Notes under the pieces: model-generated
Database searches by the model: none
The model's input: only the letters and a program-made list of their open reading frames with translations
What the model was told of the DNA's origin: nothing
Part shown: in pieces, positions 1 through 8,322 of the stretch
Position numbering within the stretch: position 1 is the first letter of the stretch
Layout: each line of letters starts with the position of its first letter
Made by a program: the position numbers and the translations under genes
Source: Acidiferrobacteraceae bacterium
GTDB lineage: Bacteria; Pseudomonadota; Gammaproteobacteria; Arenicellales; UBA868
Assembly (NCBI GenBank): GCA_002731295.1
Contig: PCBE01000038.1
Location: 1 to 17,208, forward strand
Direction of reading: 5' to 3'
DNA length: 17,208 nt

Positions 1-2
1 TT

Positions 3-839
3 GCAGGGCGGTACAACTTTTACACGACTTCTCGGTGCCATGATCTGCACATGATGATGTATGCCAGCATGTTTGCCGGGCAGTTTGAGCCGGCGATCCA
101 GGCAGCACGAGCCCTGACCGCAACCCTGTCAGCTGATCTGCTCGCAGTGGAGCGACCGCACATGGCAGTAACACTGGAAGGCTACCATTCGACCTTCATG
201 CATGTGCTCGTTCGATTCGGCAAGTGGCAGGAAATTATTGATAGCCCTCTACCCGATGACCCCGTGCTGTACTGCGTATCAAGTGCAATGTGCCATTATG
301 CACGCTGTGTCGCCCATTCGGCGCTCGGCCAAATTGATGCAGCAACCGAGGAACGAGATTTGTTTAGGAAAGCCCGGAAACAGGTTCCAGAATCTCGACT
401 TTTCTTTAACAATAATGCAGACGATATTCTTGCTATCGCAGAAGCAATGATGATGGGTGAGCTCGAATATCGGAAAGAAAATTACGAGACCGCATTCAAC
501 CACCTGGAAACCGCTGCTCGGCTGGATGACAATCTCTACTATACGGAGCCGTGGGCCTGGATGCATCCGCCGCGTCATGCACTTGGGGCACTGCTGCTGG
601 AACAGGGGCATGTCGAAAAAGCCGAGCGAGTCTACCGCGCCGACCTGGGACTCGATAAAAAGCTCGGCCGGCCGCTACAGCATCCAAACAATGTCTGGAG
701 CCTCCACGGTTATTTGGAATGCCTGCAACGTACCGGCCAACACGGCAAATCCAAGGAAGTACAAAAAACTCTGAATAGTGCACTGGCCCGGACTGGGCAA
801 AAGATTACATCGTCTTGCTATTGTCGACGCACTGGTTGA
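3..839 (+). CDS. TPR-repeat protein, 5'-truncated by the window edge
   Basis: The frame is open to the left edge (residues before the first ATG at 51 read AGRYNFYTTSRCHDLH), so the visible 262 residues from that ATG are probably only the C-terminal part. The protein has the alpha-helical rhythm of tetratricopeptide repeats: paired helices with small residues such as AIQAARAL near the start, YETAFNHLETAARLDD in the middle and GALLLEQGHVEKAERVYRADL further on, each followed by a turn. It ends ITSSCYCRRTG; a short Cys-containing tail of this kind seems to me usual in this group of TPR proteins, which argues that the stop is genuine and not a frameshift. TPR proteins act as protein-interaction scaffolds and no catalytic motif is visible here. 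The partner and the N-terminal domain, if any, lie outside the window. Recognition as TPR is fairly sure; the role is unknown. Confidence 0.75.
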   Translation, partial: AGRYNFYTTSRCHDLHMMMYASMFAGQFEPAIQAARALTATLSADLLAVERPHMAVTLEGYHSTFMHVLVRFGKWQEIIDSPLPDDPVLYCVSSAMCHYARCVAHSALGQIDAATEERDLFRKARKQVPESRLFFNNNADDILAIAEAMMMGELEYRKENYETAFNHLETAARLDDNLYYTEPWAWMHPPRHALGALLLEQGHVEKAERVYRADLGLDKKLGRPLQHPNNVWSLHGYLECLQRTGQHGKSKEVQKTLNSALARTGQKITSSCYCRRTG

Positions 840-1055
840 ATTGTGACGCAAGTAGGCTACCAGGCATCCGCCCGAGCTGATCCATGACTATCTAAGAGCC
901 TTGTTCCGCTGGTCATCCCCTTAACGCGGTATAACACTTTGCAAGGCGTTATGAAGTTGAATATCTCAAGGAGCAGTACTTTCTGAACGCCCACCCACGA
1001 GAACTGACGCTGCACAACACTGGCTGAAATAACCACGCGAGGACCACGATGGCGG
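840..1055. other. Gap between convergent genes with possible decayed coding remnants
   Basis: This gap separates the TPR gene from the convergent acyl-CoA synthetase gene. No complete gene is visible. Two plus-strand stretches read like protein in different frames. Positions 865-921 give HPPELIHDYLRALFRWSSP before a stop. Positions 947-1024 give RYEVEYLKEQYFLNAHPREL and six more residues before a stop. They could be relics of one gene broken by a frameshift, or chance. I see no convincing rho-independent terminator. Confidence 0.25.
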
Positions 1056-2759
1056 CTACCGTGACAGTTTTACCCCTGCCGCCACCCGATCCCAGGTCCT
1101 AGGTGTAATCCCCTTGGCGCGTAGCTTGTACTTTTCCGTTTTCCCGGTGGGTGTTTTTGGGATCGCATCAGTAAACTCGATGTACCGGGGAATCATAAAG
1201 TAGGCCATCCGCTGATCAAGAAACCGGATCAGTTCCTCAGGTTCTATAGTGACACCCGGTTGCGGTGTAATCACCACCATCACTTCCTGCTCGGAGTGCT
1301 CGACCCAAACGGGGAAAACCGCGCATTCGAGAACATCGGGGTGCTGATTCACTTCATCTTCCACCTCCATTGACGAGATGTTTTCACCCCGGCGCCGCAT
1401 GGAATCAGTCAATCTGTCCACAAAATACAATCGCCCTTCGTCATCCCGATACCCCGCGTCGCCGGTGTGGTACCACAAATTACGGAACACCTGGGCCGTA
1501 TACTCCGGCTGGCGCCAGTAGTTCAGCATAATTTCCCACGGGGCCCGCGGCCGTGTACAGATCTCACCGACAATACCTGTCGCACACGGCTGATCGTTTT
1601 CATCCAGTATCTCGACATCGTATCGCCCGGTCGGGAAGCCGACACACTGATTATTGGGTAATGGCTCATCGAAATGATGAATAACCGGACAGGGGCATTC
1701 AGTGGAGCCATATCCGGTCGATATCTCGACACCAAATCGCTCACGAAATTGTTCGTGCTCTGTCATCACAGGAAACATCCCGACCTTTCTCAAGGGGGTC
1801 TCGCTGTCCTGAGGTAATGTAGGCTGCTGCCACAAGAAATTTGCAATTGCACCGAGCAGAAATACCACTGTACAGTTGTGTGCCGAAATATCAGGCCAGA
1901 AATAGTCGTTGCGATAGCCTTTACGAAGCACCACTGTTGCACCGTAGATCATCGATGCATAACACACCGCCCACTGGCCAGCGAGATGAAACAGGGGCAA
2001 ACCAGCCGTGTAGAACCGGTCCTCTTCAGAAAGATAAAAAATCTCTGCTGCCCCGTCGGCGTAGCAGAATGAATGGGAGTGTGTGGTAGACACCCCTTTA
2101 GACGCGCCAGTCGTTCCCGAGGTATACATAATGCCGACAAGATCGCTGTATTGAGGCGCAGGCTCAAAATTAGTGTTTGTGTCACTGAGCAGATCTTCAA
2201 ATCGTGCTACCCGGCAGGTTTGCGCAAGCCTGGGTGGAAGTATGCCGGGCGAATCAAGATTCCGATCTTCAGCGTAGAGGATCACACAATCCAGGTACTC
2301 GAGATCGTCCGCAATGTCCTCCAGCCTGTCCACATATTGGTGGTCGATAATAATCTTTTTTGCAGTCGAATCATTACAAATTCGTGCCAAGATACTCTTG
2401 CGATAGGCGAGGTTGATCGGCACTTCGATGGCACCGCACTTAGCCAGGCCGCACCACACAGTCACATAGTCGATGGTGTCCGGCAACATCACCAGAACCG
2501 GCTCCTGGTATTCAATGCCGAACGCTGCCGTACCCCATGCGAATTGATTAGAACGCAGGTGCATGTCGCGGTAACTGATACAGTCTCCGGAAGTCGTCTC
2601 AATGAAATTCTTGTCGGCGAACCGATCTGCCTGCCTGGCCAGGACCTGTCCGACCGTACGCTCTTCTAACGGCAAATTCGACGGGATAAATGCTTTGATC
2701 ATTGGCTTGCTTTGTAGCCCTTCGATACTCAACACATTAGGGCCGGTGGGGTCAGGCAT
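1056..2759 (-). CDS. AMP-forming acyl-CoA synthetase, crotonobetaine/carnitine-CoA ligase-like
   Basis: This cytoplasmic ANL-superfamily adenylating enzyme would activate a carboxylic acid with ATP and transfer it to CoA. The core motifs are intact in 567 residues: the phosphate-binding loop YTSGTTGASKG (212-222), GYGSTE (349-354), YHTGD (430-434), DR of the hinge region (448-449), RRRGENIS (455-462), and the catalytic Lys540 in PKTPTGK near the C terminus. Length and the RRRGENIS segment resemble the CaiC/carnitine-CoA ligase branch rather than acetyl-CoA synthetase. The ATG at 2759 has only a weak ribosome binding site. The gene lies 84 bases downstream of the SDR gene on the same strand, so the two probably share a transcript. 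The acid substrate cannot be read from sequence; a quaternary-amine acid is suggested only by family resemblance and, weakly, by the MttB-family gene at the right edge. Confidence 0.9.
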   Translation of the reverse strand: MPDPTGPNVLSIEGLQSKPMIKAFIPSNLPLEERTVGQVLARQADRFADKNFIETTSGDCISYRDMHLRSNQFAWGTAAFGIEYQEPVLVMLPDTIDYVTVWCGLAKCGAIEVPINLAYRKSILARICNDSTAKKIIIDHQYVDRLEDIADDLEYLDCVILYAEDRNLDSPGILPPRLAQTCRVARFEDLLSDTNTNFEPAPQYSDLVGIMYTSGTTGASKGVSTTHSHSFCYADGAAEIFYLSEEDRFYTAGLPLFHLAGQWAVCYASMIYGATVVLRKGYRNDYFWPDISAHNCTVVFLLGAIANFLWQQPTLPQDSETPLRKVGMFPVMTEHEQFRERFGVEISTGYGSTECPCPVIHHFDEPLPNNQCVGFPTGRYDVEILDENDQPCATGIVGEICTRPRAPWEIMLNYWRQPEYTAQVFRNLWYHTGDAGYRDDEGRLYFVDRLTDSMRRRGENISSMEVEDEVNQHPDVLECAVFPVWVEHSEQEVMVVITPQPGVTIEPEELIRFLDQRMAYFMIPRYIEFTDAIPKTPTGKTEKYKLRAKGITPRTWDRVAAGVKLSR

Positions 2760-2843
2760 TGTTATGAGACGAAGCGACCGAACCAGCTTTTTATGTCAGC
2801 GGTACTGATGATCTCGCCAGAGTACAACACCGCTGTCTTCGGG

Positions 2844-3593
2844 TCACATGGCCAGAAATCCACCGTCTACCGGCATTTCAATGCCCGTGATATAGGACGA
2901 TTCATCACTCGCGAGAAATAGATTCGCGTAGGCCACTTCTTCTACCCGACCTACTCGCCCAAACGGTACAGCTGAGAGCATTTTCTCGCGCACCTTTGGG
3001 TCTGCGGTCATCTTCGAGGTCCTCATTGCCGGCATGAGACCTGGATGCACAGAGTTAACACGAATCCCATCTGGTGCAAACTGGACCGCTGCCGCTTTGG
3101 TCGCCATTCGGACAGCGCCTTTAGCTGCGTTGTAGCCCATATGCACAAAACTCTGGCCCACAATCCCGGAAATAGAAGAAATATTCACGATCGAGCCTGC
3201 GCCGGCCTTTTGCATTTGCGGGATGACCGCCTGCATCCCCAGAAAAACACCTCGGGCATTCACATCCATCTGTTCGTCCCAGGTTTGGGTATTGAGTAGA
3301 TCGGGATGGCTGCCGCTCACACCAGCGTTGTTAACCAGGATATCGATCTGGCCGAATGTCGAGATTGTTTCGCCGACTACACTTGCCCAGCCAGTATCAT
3401 TTGTGACATCGAGCGTTAGAAACCGTGCCTGGCCTCCTGAGTCGCTGATCCTGGCCACGACATCAGTCCCCTCAGCATCAAGGATATCCGTCACCATGAC
3501 ACAGGCACCTTCGGCCGCAAACAGTTCTGCTGTCGATGCACCCATTCCCCATGCCACACCCGTCACGATCGCGACTTTATCTTTAAGACGCAT
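2844..3593 (-). CDS. SDR-family NAD(P)-dependent oxidoreductase
   Basis: This is a classical short-chain dehydrogenase/reductase of typical length (249 residues). The cofactor motif TGVAWGMG occupies 11-18, with Asp36 at the end of the second strand, which usually means NAD rather than NADP. NNAG is at 88-91, and the catalytic set is Ser140, Tyr154 and Lys158 (YNAAK). The C-terminal PVDGG motif is also present. The family oxidises or reduces hydroxyl/keto groups on small molecules. The start is fixed by a strong ribosome binding site six bases before the ATG. It is the first gene of a leftward unit with the acyl-CoA synthetase and is divergent from the aminotransferase at 3816. Family assignment is very sure; substrate unknown. 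Confidence 0.93.
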   Translation of the reverse strand: MRLKDKVAIVTGVAWGMGASTAELFAAEGACVMVTDILDAEGTDVVARISDSGGQARFLTLDVTNDTGWASVVGETISTFGQIDILVNNAGVSGSHPDLLNTQTWDEQMDVNARGVFLGMQAVIPQMQKAGAGSIVNISSISGIVGQSFVHMGYNAAKGAVRMATKAAAVQFAPDGIRVNSVHPGLMPAMRTSKMTADPKVREKMLSAVPFGRVGRVEEVAYANLFLASDESSYITGIEMPVDGGFLAM

Positions 3594-3815
3594 TGTTCAC
3601 CTCCACTGAATTGATCTCAGGCCCATGAAGGGCAAGAATAAACATCCCTGGCATGTGCTGCAATCTCGTCACCAGGCCTGTGACCATCCGAATCAGCACC
3701 ACGCTACAGCCTTAATTGATAAACTCATGTTGTACGCGGTCAGGACACTGGCTCATTTGACGGGTCGAACTTCCTGTCGAAGCGCAGACCAAGTCAACAT
3801 TTTGGAGATCAGTTA
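3594..3815. promoter_or_regulatory. Divergent intergenic region, probable promoters for both flanking genes
   Basis: This 222-base region lies between the leftward SDR gene and the rightward aminotransferase gene, so it must hold promoters or control sites for both. I see no convincing sigma70 -35/-10 pair and no long inverted repeat. A 63-codon open frame inside it (3625-3816) shows no ribosome binding site or family resemblance and is not called a gene. The aminotransferase has a good GGAG at 3804-3807, eight bases before its ATG. Confidence 0.4.
3599..3604 (-). promoter_or_regulatory. Strong Shine-Dalgarno site of the SDR gene
   Basis: On the minus strand the bases read GGAGGT, five or six bases before the ATG at 3593. 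It is the clearest ribosome binding site in the window and fixes the SDR start. Confidence 0.75.
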
Positions 3816-5192
3816 ATGTCACGTGCCCCACTTGAGAGCTCCCCTATCGTTGAGGCTTATCGTGCCCGAACTCGTGAGTCCGCTGCACTCGCCGGCAATG
3901 CGGCTGCACAGTTTCCAAGCGGAATTACCCACGATTCACGACATCTTCGGCCCTACGGCGTGTTTGTCGATCATGCCCAAGGCGCTCGAAAATGGGATGT
4001 GGATGGCCATGAGTATGTTGATTACTTCGGCGGCCACGGTGCGCTACTGCTCGGCCACGGAAACCCTGAAGTACTGACAGCGGTTCACGAAGCGCTCAAC
4101 CAGGGCACCCATTTCGGTTCCAGTCACCGACACGAACTGGCCTGGGCCAGCGTTGTTCAACGACTCATCCCAACTGCCGACCGTCTACGGTTCACAGCGT
4201 CGGGCACTGAGGCCACCCATCTGGCGCTGCGCCTTGCAAGAGCATTTACCGGTCGGAACAAAGTGATCCGATTCCTCTCTAATTTTCACGGCTGGCACGA
4301 TCACATGACCTCGGGCTACAGTTCACACTACGACGGATCCCCCACATCAGGCGTTCTGACCAGTGTCGCCGAGAGTATTGTGCTGCTGCCGCCCGGCGAT
4401 ATTGACGCCGTGCGCCATGTGCTGTCTGAAGACAGTGACATCGCGGCGGTCATCCTCGAACCAACCGGTGCCGGTTTCGGCATGGTCCCCGTAGACGGCA
4501 AATTTCTAAGTGCGTTGCGGGAAGCCACAGAGCAGTACGACGTGGTGCTTATATTTGATGAGGTTGTTACCGGATTTCGAGTTTCCCCGGGTGGTGCACA
4601 GGCACACTTCGATGTTCGACCAGACCTGACAACATTGGCAAAAATCCTGGCAGGCGGCCTGCCTGGTGCTGCGGTCGTTGGCAGCCGTGAGATTCTGGAT
4701 GCACTTGATTTCGATGCAGCACCAGCCAGTGGCCGCGAGAAAATTCAACACCAGGGCACGTACAACGCCAATCCAGTTTCAGCGGCTGCCGGTACTGCCG
4801 CTCTGTCGATCATCGAAACGACCGATGCCTGCCAACAGGCGAACGCTTACGGTGTGCGCTTACGCGGTCGCCTCAACCAACTGTTTGCCGAAAAAGATGT
4901 TCCGTGGGCCGCCTACGGCACCTTCTCAGGCTTTCATATCTTTACCAATGCGAACAGTCGCAACATCGACCCCGAAACATTCGATCCAACTGTTATCGAT
5001 TGGCAGGAGCTCAAGAAAAACCCGGCCGGCCTGACACACAAGCTGCGCCTGGCGATGCTGATTAACGGTGTTGACATCACCGACTGGCCGGGTGGAACGA
5101 TTTCTGCGGTCCATACCGATGCAGAACTTGAACAAACCGTAGATGCCTTTCGTGAGTCGATCAGTATGCTGCACTCCGAAGACGCGATCTGA
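3816..5192 (+). CDS. Class III aminotransferase, glutamate-1-semialdehyde aminomutase-like
   Basis: This fold-type I PLP enzyme of 458 residues belongs to aminotransferase class III. Visible landmarks are ASGTEATHLALRLAR (phosphate-binding turn), FHGWHDH, the cofactor-binding Asp248 in FDEVVTGFR, and the Schiff-base Lys276 in LAKILAGGLPG, with YNANP shortly after. The order and wording resemble HemL and its paralogues. It is longer than housekeeping HemL (about 430 residues), and its neighbours are not tetrapyrrole genes, so it is probably a transaminase or aminomutase for another amino acid. The start is supported by GGAG at 3804-3807. It is divergent from the SDR/CoA ligase unit and convergent with the oxygenase gene, only 16 bases from its stop. 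Family very sure; substrate unknown. Confidence 0.9.
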   Translation: MSRAPLESSPIVEAYRARTRESAALAGNAAAQFPSGITHDSRHLRPYGVFVDHAQGARKWDVDGHEYVDYFGGHGALLLGHGNPEVLTAVHEALNQGTHFGSSHRHELAWASVVQRLIPTADRLRFTASGTEATHLALRLARAFTGRNKVIRFLSNFHGWHDHMTSGYSSHYDGSPTSGVLTSVAESIVLLPPGDIDAVRHVLSEDSDIAAVILEPTGAGFGMVPVDGKFLSALREATEQYDVVLIFDEVVTGFRVSPGGAQAHFDVRPDLTTLAKILAGGLPGAAVVGSREILDALDFDAAPASGREKIQHQGTYNANPVSAAAGTAALSIIETTDACQQANAYGVRLRGRLNQLFAEKDVPWAAYGTFSGFHIFTNANSRNIDPETFDPTVIDWQELKKNPAGLTHKLRLAMLINGVDITDWPGGTISAVHTDAELEQTVDAFRESISMLHSEDAI

Positions 5193-5208
5193 AGTTCAGT
5201 TCAAGTGT

Positions 5209-6348
5209 TCAGGGGTCATGACAGGCCAAGACTGAAATGTCTTCAAGTGCTCTTCGCTTAGCTGCCTTTACATCCGGAATCTCACCACTGTTGACATACT
5301 GTTGCCAGCGGTAACCGAACAAAATGTGGGGTCCCGACTGCACAGAGCATACCTGACTGACATCAGGTGCCCGCAGCACACTGGGGGGTACTACAGTGAC
5401 GTCCCAGTCCGGAGCGAAGAACAAAGCCAGGGAAATTCTTGGCTGTGACGTTTCGGGTCTAGCAGTCTTGTCGGGTGTATATCGAACTCTGTGGATAGTG
5501 GCCGGAAAGGTCTCCTGACAGAAAATCTCAAACAGCCTCCCCACATTGATGACAAACGCATGCGGAATTACCGGAACATCCAACCACACGGTTTCTGATT
5601 GGTTTTGGCTCAGGGTGCTGGCAAGCGCGATTTCTTCCGCGATCTCCCGCGACTCCAGGTCACCATCGAGAGCGGATCTATCCTGTGCAACTGACTGTTT
5701 CTGAACCGGTACTGCTTTGGGCTGCACACGACGCAAAACCTGCAGGCCGCCGTAACACTGATCTTGCAGTAAAACAGTCAAAAATCCATGATCTTTGTGC
5801 GCTGCAAGCTCAGTGTGAGGGGGATATTTCCACAGTCGCAGATGAGCGAGGGGCTCCCTGACTTTCGTCTCGAAATACCTTGGATCCAGTCCCAGTGCCC
5901 AAGCCATTGCCCCGAGTAACTGGCGGGCGAGGTTTGTGGTCGCGGTATGATATGCGGTAACGGTGTGCCTGAAGTCCGGATCTCCTGGCGGCCACAAATT
6001 GTCGCCATGAAGCGGCAGTGGTCGACCTGCGGCATCGACCCGACCTTGTGTTTTCAGCCCGATTTCAAACGCTTCCTTGTTGTCTGAAGCGAAATGTTCG
6101 TATCCACGCCAGTTCGAAGCTTCCCCTAATGACAAACAGCCCGACACCGACTTTTGGTCCTGCGGCCGCGCGAAAAAGCGCCGAGCCGCCTGCCGGGTGC
6201 TGTCAATTAGTTCATGTGGTACACCATGCCCAATGACCTGAAAAAAGCCCACGCATGTCGCGGCATGCCGCAGTTCAAGGACAACGCCCATGGGATCGCT
6301 ACCATCGAGGTAACGGGATATATCTACGATCGGCACTATCTTCTGCAC
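5209..6348 (-). CDS. 2-oxoglutarate/Fe(II) oxygenase, isopenicillin N synthase family
   Basis: This non-haem iron oxygenase has 379 residues. The N-terminal DIOX_N part contains GFFQVIGHGVP (34-44), the usual opening of the family. The iron-binding triad is His184 and Asp186 (HKDHG) with distal His286 (ATIHRV). Arg304 and Ser306 (RISLALFF) form the RxS motif that binds 2-oxoglutarate. Between GGLQVL (about 200-205) and WLDVPVIPHAF (255-265), where relatives need only a short link, there is an acidic, Gln-rich insertion of roughly 45 residues. After it the usual NVGDLL reads NVGRLF. The start is GTG with a weak GGG upstream. A small unrecognised frame ends 27 bases before it on the same strand. 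Such enzymes hydroxylate, desaturate or cyclise small molecules; the substrate cannot be inferred. Confidence 0.88.
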   Translation of the reverse strand: MQKIVPIVDISRYLDGSDPMGVVLELRHAATCVGFFQVIGHGVPHELIDSTRQAARRFFARPQDQKSVSGCLSLGEASNWRGYEHFASDNKEAFEIGLKTQGRVDAAGRPLPLHGDNLWPPGDPDFRHTVTAYHTATTNLARQLLGAMAWALGLDPRYFETKVREPLAHLRLWKYPPHTELAAHKDHGFLTVLLQDQCYGGLQVLRRVQPKAVPVQKQSVAQDRSALDGDLESREIAEEIALASTLSQNQSETVWLDVPVIPHAFVINVGRLFEIFCQETFPATIHRVRYTPDKTARPETSQPRISLALFFAPDWDVTVVPPSVLRAPDVSQVCSVQSGPHILFGYRWQQYVNSGEIPDVKAAKRRALEDISVLACHDP

Positions 6349-6375
6349 AAGTGTTACCCGTCTATAACGGTCAAG

Positions 6376-6615
6376 TTAGTCCTTCACCCAGGCCTGGAAG
6401 CCGCTTCGATTCAGTGACCCTGGAAATATCTTCAATACCTCGATGATACTGTCTCCATCGGCCGGCGCGTGGTTACCGACGACCCAGGCAGAAAACCACT
6501 GCAATTCAAGCACGTCAGGATCATGGTTAAGCGACTGCAATAGCCTTATTACTCCGGCAGCGTGACTCTGGCCGCTTGGCAGACTCGTGCAGTCGTCAGT
6601 ATAGTCACAAACCAT
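6376..6615 (-). CDS. Small hypothetical protein upstream of the oxygenase
   Basis: The frame from the ATG at 6615 encodes 79 residues, starting MVCDYTDDCTSLPSGQ and ending SGFQAWVKD. It has a protein-like composition: acidic, with several Trp and the stretch DPDVLELQWFSAWVVGNHAP. It does not overlap any other gene and stops 27 bases before the oxygenase GTG, so co-transcription is likely. The same frame stays open upstream to an ATG at 6765, but that longer form would overlap the start of the divergent PLP gene, and its extra residues look less natural. No strong ribosome binding site is visible at either start. I do not recognise the family; it has no signal peptide or membrane segment. It may instead be a non-coding gap. 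Confidence 0.42.
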   Translation of the reverse strand: MVCDYTDDCTSLPSGQSHAAGVIRLLQSLNHDPDVLELQWFSAWVVGNHAPADGDSIIEVLKIFPGSLNRSGFQAWVKD

Positions 6616-6750
6616 GTATTTCAACCAAACCAGGGAACAACCGCATTGCCTGAGTAAACCTGTACGCGTCTTCGGACCCGCCGTTATCGGTTCCTCAACT
6701 CCTGTTCCTGGTCTACCCTGGATAACTGAAAACTGCTGCCAGCTTAAGTT

Positions 6751-8250
6751 ATGAACCCTTTTCAACTACCTGAAGAAATCCAGGATCGCTCGACCTATGA
6801 CCGCGCTGTGGCTCACCTGCGGGAGGCTGGGATACGACTCCCGCTCTTGTCCGAACTCACTAATGCGCCGCAAGCACTGAACGATGTCTACGAAAAGTTG
6901 AACCAGGTGCACGCTGATGCCCCTGATCCTCGAAACCTCTATCGCGTTCATTGGTTTAACGATCGCGCTCGCACAGGACTCACCGATACGCCCGAGTTCG
7001 TACGTCTGCCAAAAGCATTGACCGGTGTCGATGCACAAATTGTCGTCGCTCTGGGCGACCGATTCCCGATGATCGGTGCACACAAAGTGCTGGCTGCATA
7101 CGGCTGTCTGGTCCCACGACTGGTCAGCGGTGCATTCGACCCCGGTCATCATCGCGCAGTCTGGCCATCGACCGGTAACTACTGCCGGGGCGGAATCGCG
7201 ATTTCCCGCATTCTCGGCTGTCATGGGGTTGCGGTACTGCCAGAAGGCATGAGTAGGGAAAGATTCAGCTGGTTGGAAAAATGGGTCAGCGATCCCCAAG
7301 ACATCGTGCGTACACCCGGTACAGAGAGCAACGTTAAAGAGATCTACGATAAATGTGAGCAACTCTCTCGTGATCCACAGAACATCATCGTCAACCAGTT
7401 TTCGGAATTTTCCAACTACCTGGTACATCGTTTGGTTACAGGCAATGCACTCGACAGAATCTTCCAGTCCGTAAGTACCTCCTTGCCCAACGCCCGGCTG
7501 GCCGGTTTTATAGCAGCAACCGGCTCTGCTGGTACCCTTGGTGCCGGTGACCACCTCAAGAGCCGATACGGCACTCGAATCGTGGCGGTGGAGCCGGTGG
7601 AATGTCCAACTCTGCTGTACAACGGCTTTGGTGAACACAACATCCAGGGCGTAGGCGACAAGCACGTGCCACTCATTCATAACGTGATGAATACCGACTT
7701 CGTGGTCGGGGTTTCCGACTACGATTCAGACGGTATCAATGCACTGTTTAATACACCAGCGGGTCGAAACTACCTGCACCAGCGAAAGGGTATTTCCGCT
7801 GAGATTCTCGACGCGCTAACATCACTAGGGTTTTCCGGCATCGCCAATGTGTTAGCGGCCATCAAGCTGGCAAAATACTTGTCACTCGGCCCCGAAGACG
7901 TGCTGATCACGGTTGCAACAGATGGATCTGCACTTTATCAAACCGAACTGCAGAAGTGGTTGTCCCTCGAAGCGCCAGAGGGTGTAGATGAGACCTTATC
8001 AGCCGAACTCTATGGCGCACACCTGAAGAATGTGCGGGTCGACCATCTGCTGGAACTCACCGAAATCGATCGAAATCGGATATTCAACCTCGGGTACTAC
8101 ACCTGGGTCGAACAACAAGGCATCAACATACAAGATTTTGAGCGTAGACGACACCAGACATTCTGGAATCAGCTCGAGAGGCTAATCCCGACGTGGGACG
8201 CAATGATAGAAGCATTCAATCAGGAAACAGCGCAGTCCCGAAACGCCTGA
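6751..8250 (+). CDS. Fold-type II PLP-dependent enzyme with a C-terminal extension
   Basis: This 499-residue cytoplasmic enzyme belongs to the tryptophan synthase beta / cysteine synthase / threonine synthase fold. Lys112 in MIGAHKVLAAYG is the probable Schiff-base lysine. STGNY (140-144) matches the loop that binds the substrate carboxylate, and AATGSAGTLGAG (255-266) matches the glycine-rich phosphate loop. Typical O-acetylserine sulfhydrylases have about 310-330 residues; here about 90 residues after 410 form a helical tail with YTWVEQQGI and FERRRHQTFW, and there are about 90 extra residues before the lysine. The ATG is fixed by an in-frame TAA two codons upstream. It precedes the sulfurtransferase by 161 bases on the same strand, so sulfur-linked beta- or gamma-replacement/elimination chemistry is plausible. 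The exact reaction is unknown. Confidence 0.85.
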   Translation: MNPFQLPEEIQDRSTYDRAVAHLREAGIRLPLLSELTNAPQALNDVYEKLNQVHADAPDPRNLYRVHWFNDRARTGLTDTPEFVRLPKALTGVDAQIVVALGDRFPMIGAHKVLAAYGCLVPRLVSGAFDPGHHRAVWPSTGNYCRGGIAISRILGCHGVAVLPEGMSRERFSWLEKWVSDPQDIVRTPGTESNVKEIYDKCEQLSRDPQNIIVNQFSEFSNYLVHRLVTGNALDRIFQSVSTSLPNARLAGFIAATGSAGTLGAGDHLKSRYGTRIVAVEPVECPTLLYNGFGEHNIQGVGDKHVPLIHNVMNTDFVVGVSDYDSDGINALFNTPAGRNYLHQRKGISAEILDALTSLGFSGIANVLAAIKLAKYLSLGPEDVLITVATDGSALYQTELQKWLSLEAPEGVDETLSAELYGAHLKNVRVDHLLELTEIDRNRIFNLGYYTWVEQQGINIQDFERRRHQTFWNQLERLIPTWDAMIEAFNQETAQSRNA

Positions 8251-8322
8251 TGTACTGGTTTGTACTCCAGGGCTTGTGAGTGCGCAGCCGATTTTATCTA
8301 CCGTCAATTTCTCGCGCAATTG

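Noticed and set aside
2073..2669. 198-codon plus-strand open frame
   Set aside because: It is antisense to the acyl-CoA synthetase, which has every core motif. The translation resembles no family.
3625..3816. 63-codon plus-strand frame in the divergent region
   Set aside because: It has no ribosome binding site, a His/Gln-rich translation with no family resemblance, and ends exactly where the aminotransferase begins.
3816..5192. Housekeeping hemL
   Set aside because: The family is right, but the protein is longer than HemL and sits among non-tetrapyrrole genes, so the symbol is not assigned.
6616..6765. Longer 129-codon form of the small protein upstream of the oxygenase
   Set aside because: It would overlap the start of the divergent PLP gene, and its first 50 residues look less natural than the rest.
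6766..7680. 304-codon open frame on the minus strand
   Set aside because: It lies wholly opposite the PLP enzyme gene, whose protein shows clear family motifs. Its own translation is Cys-rich with no recognisable domain.
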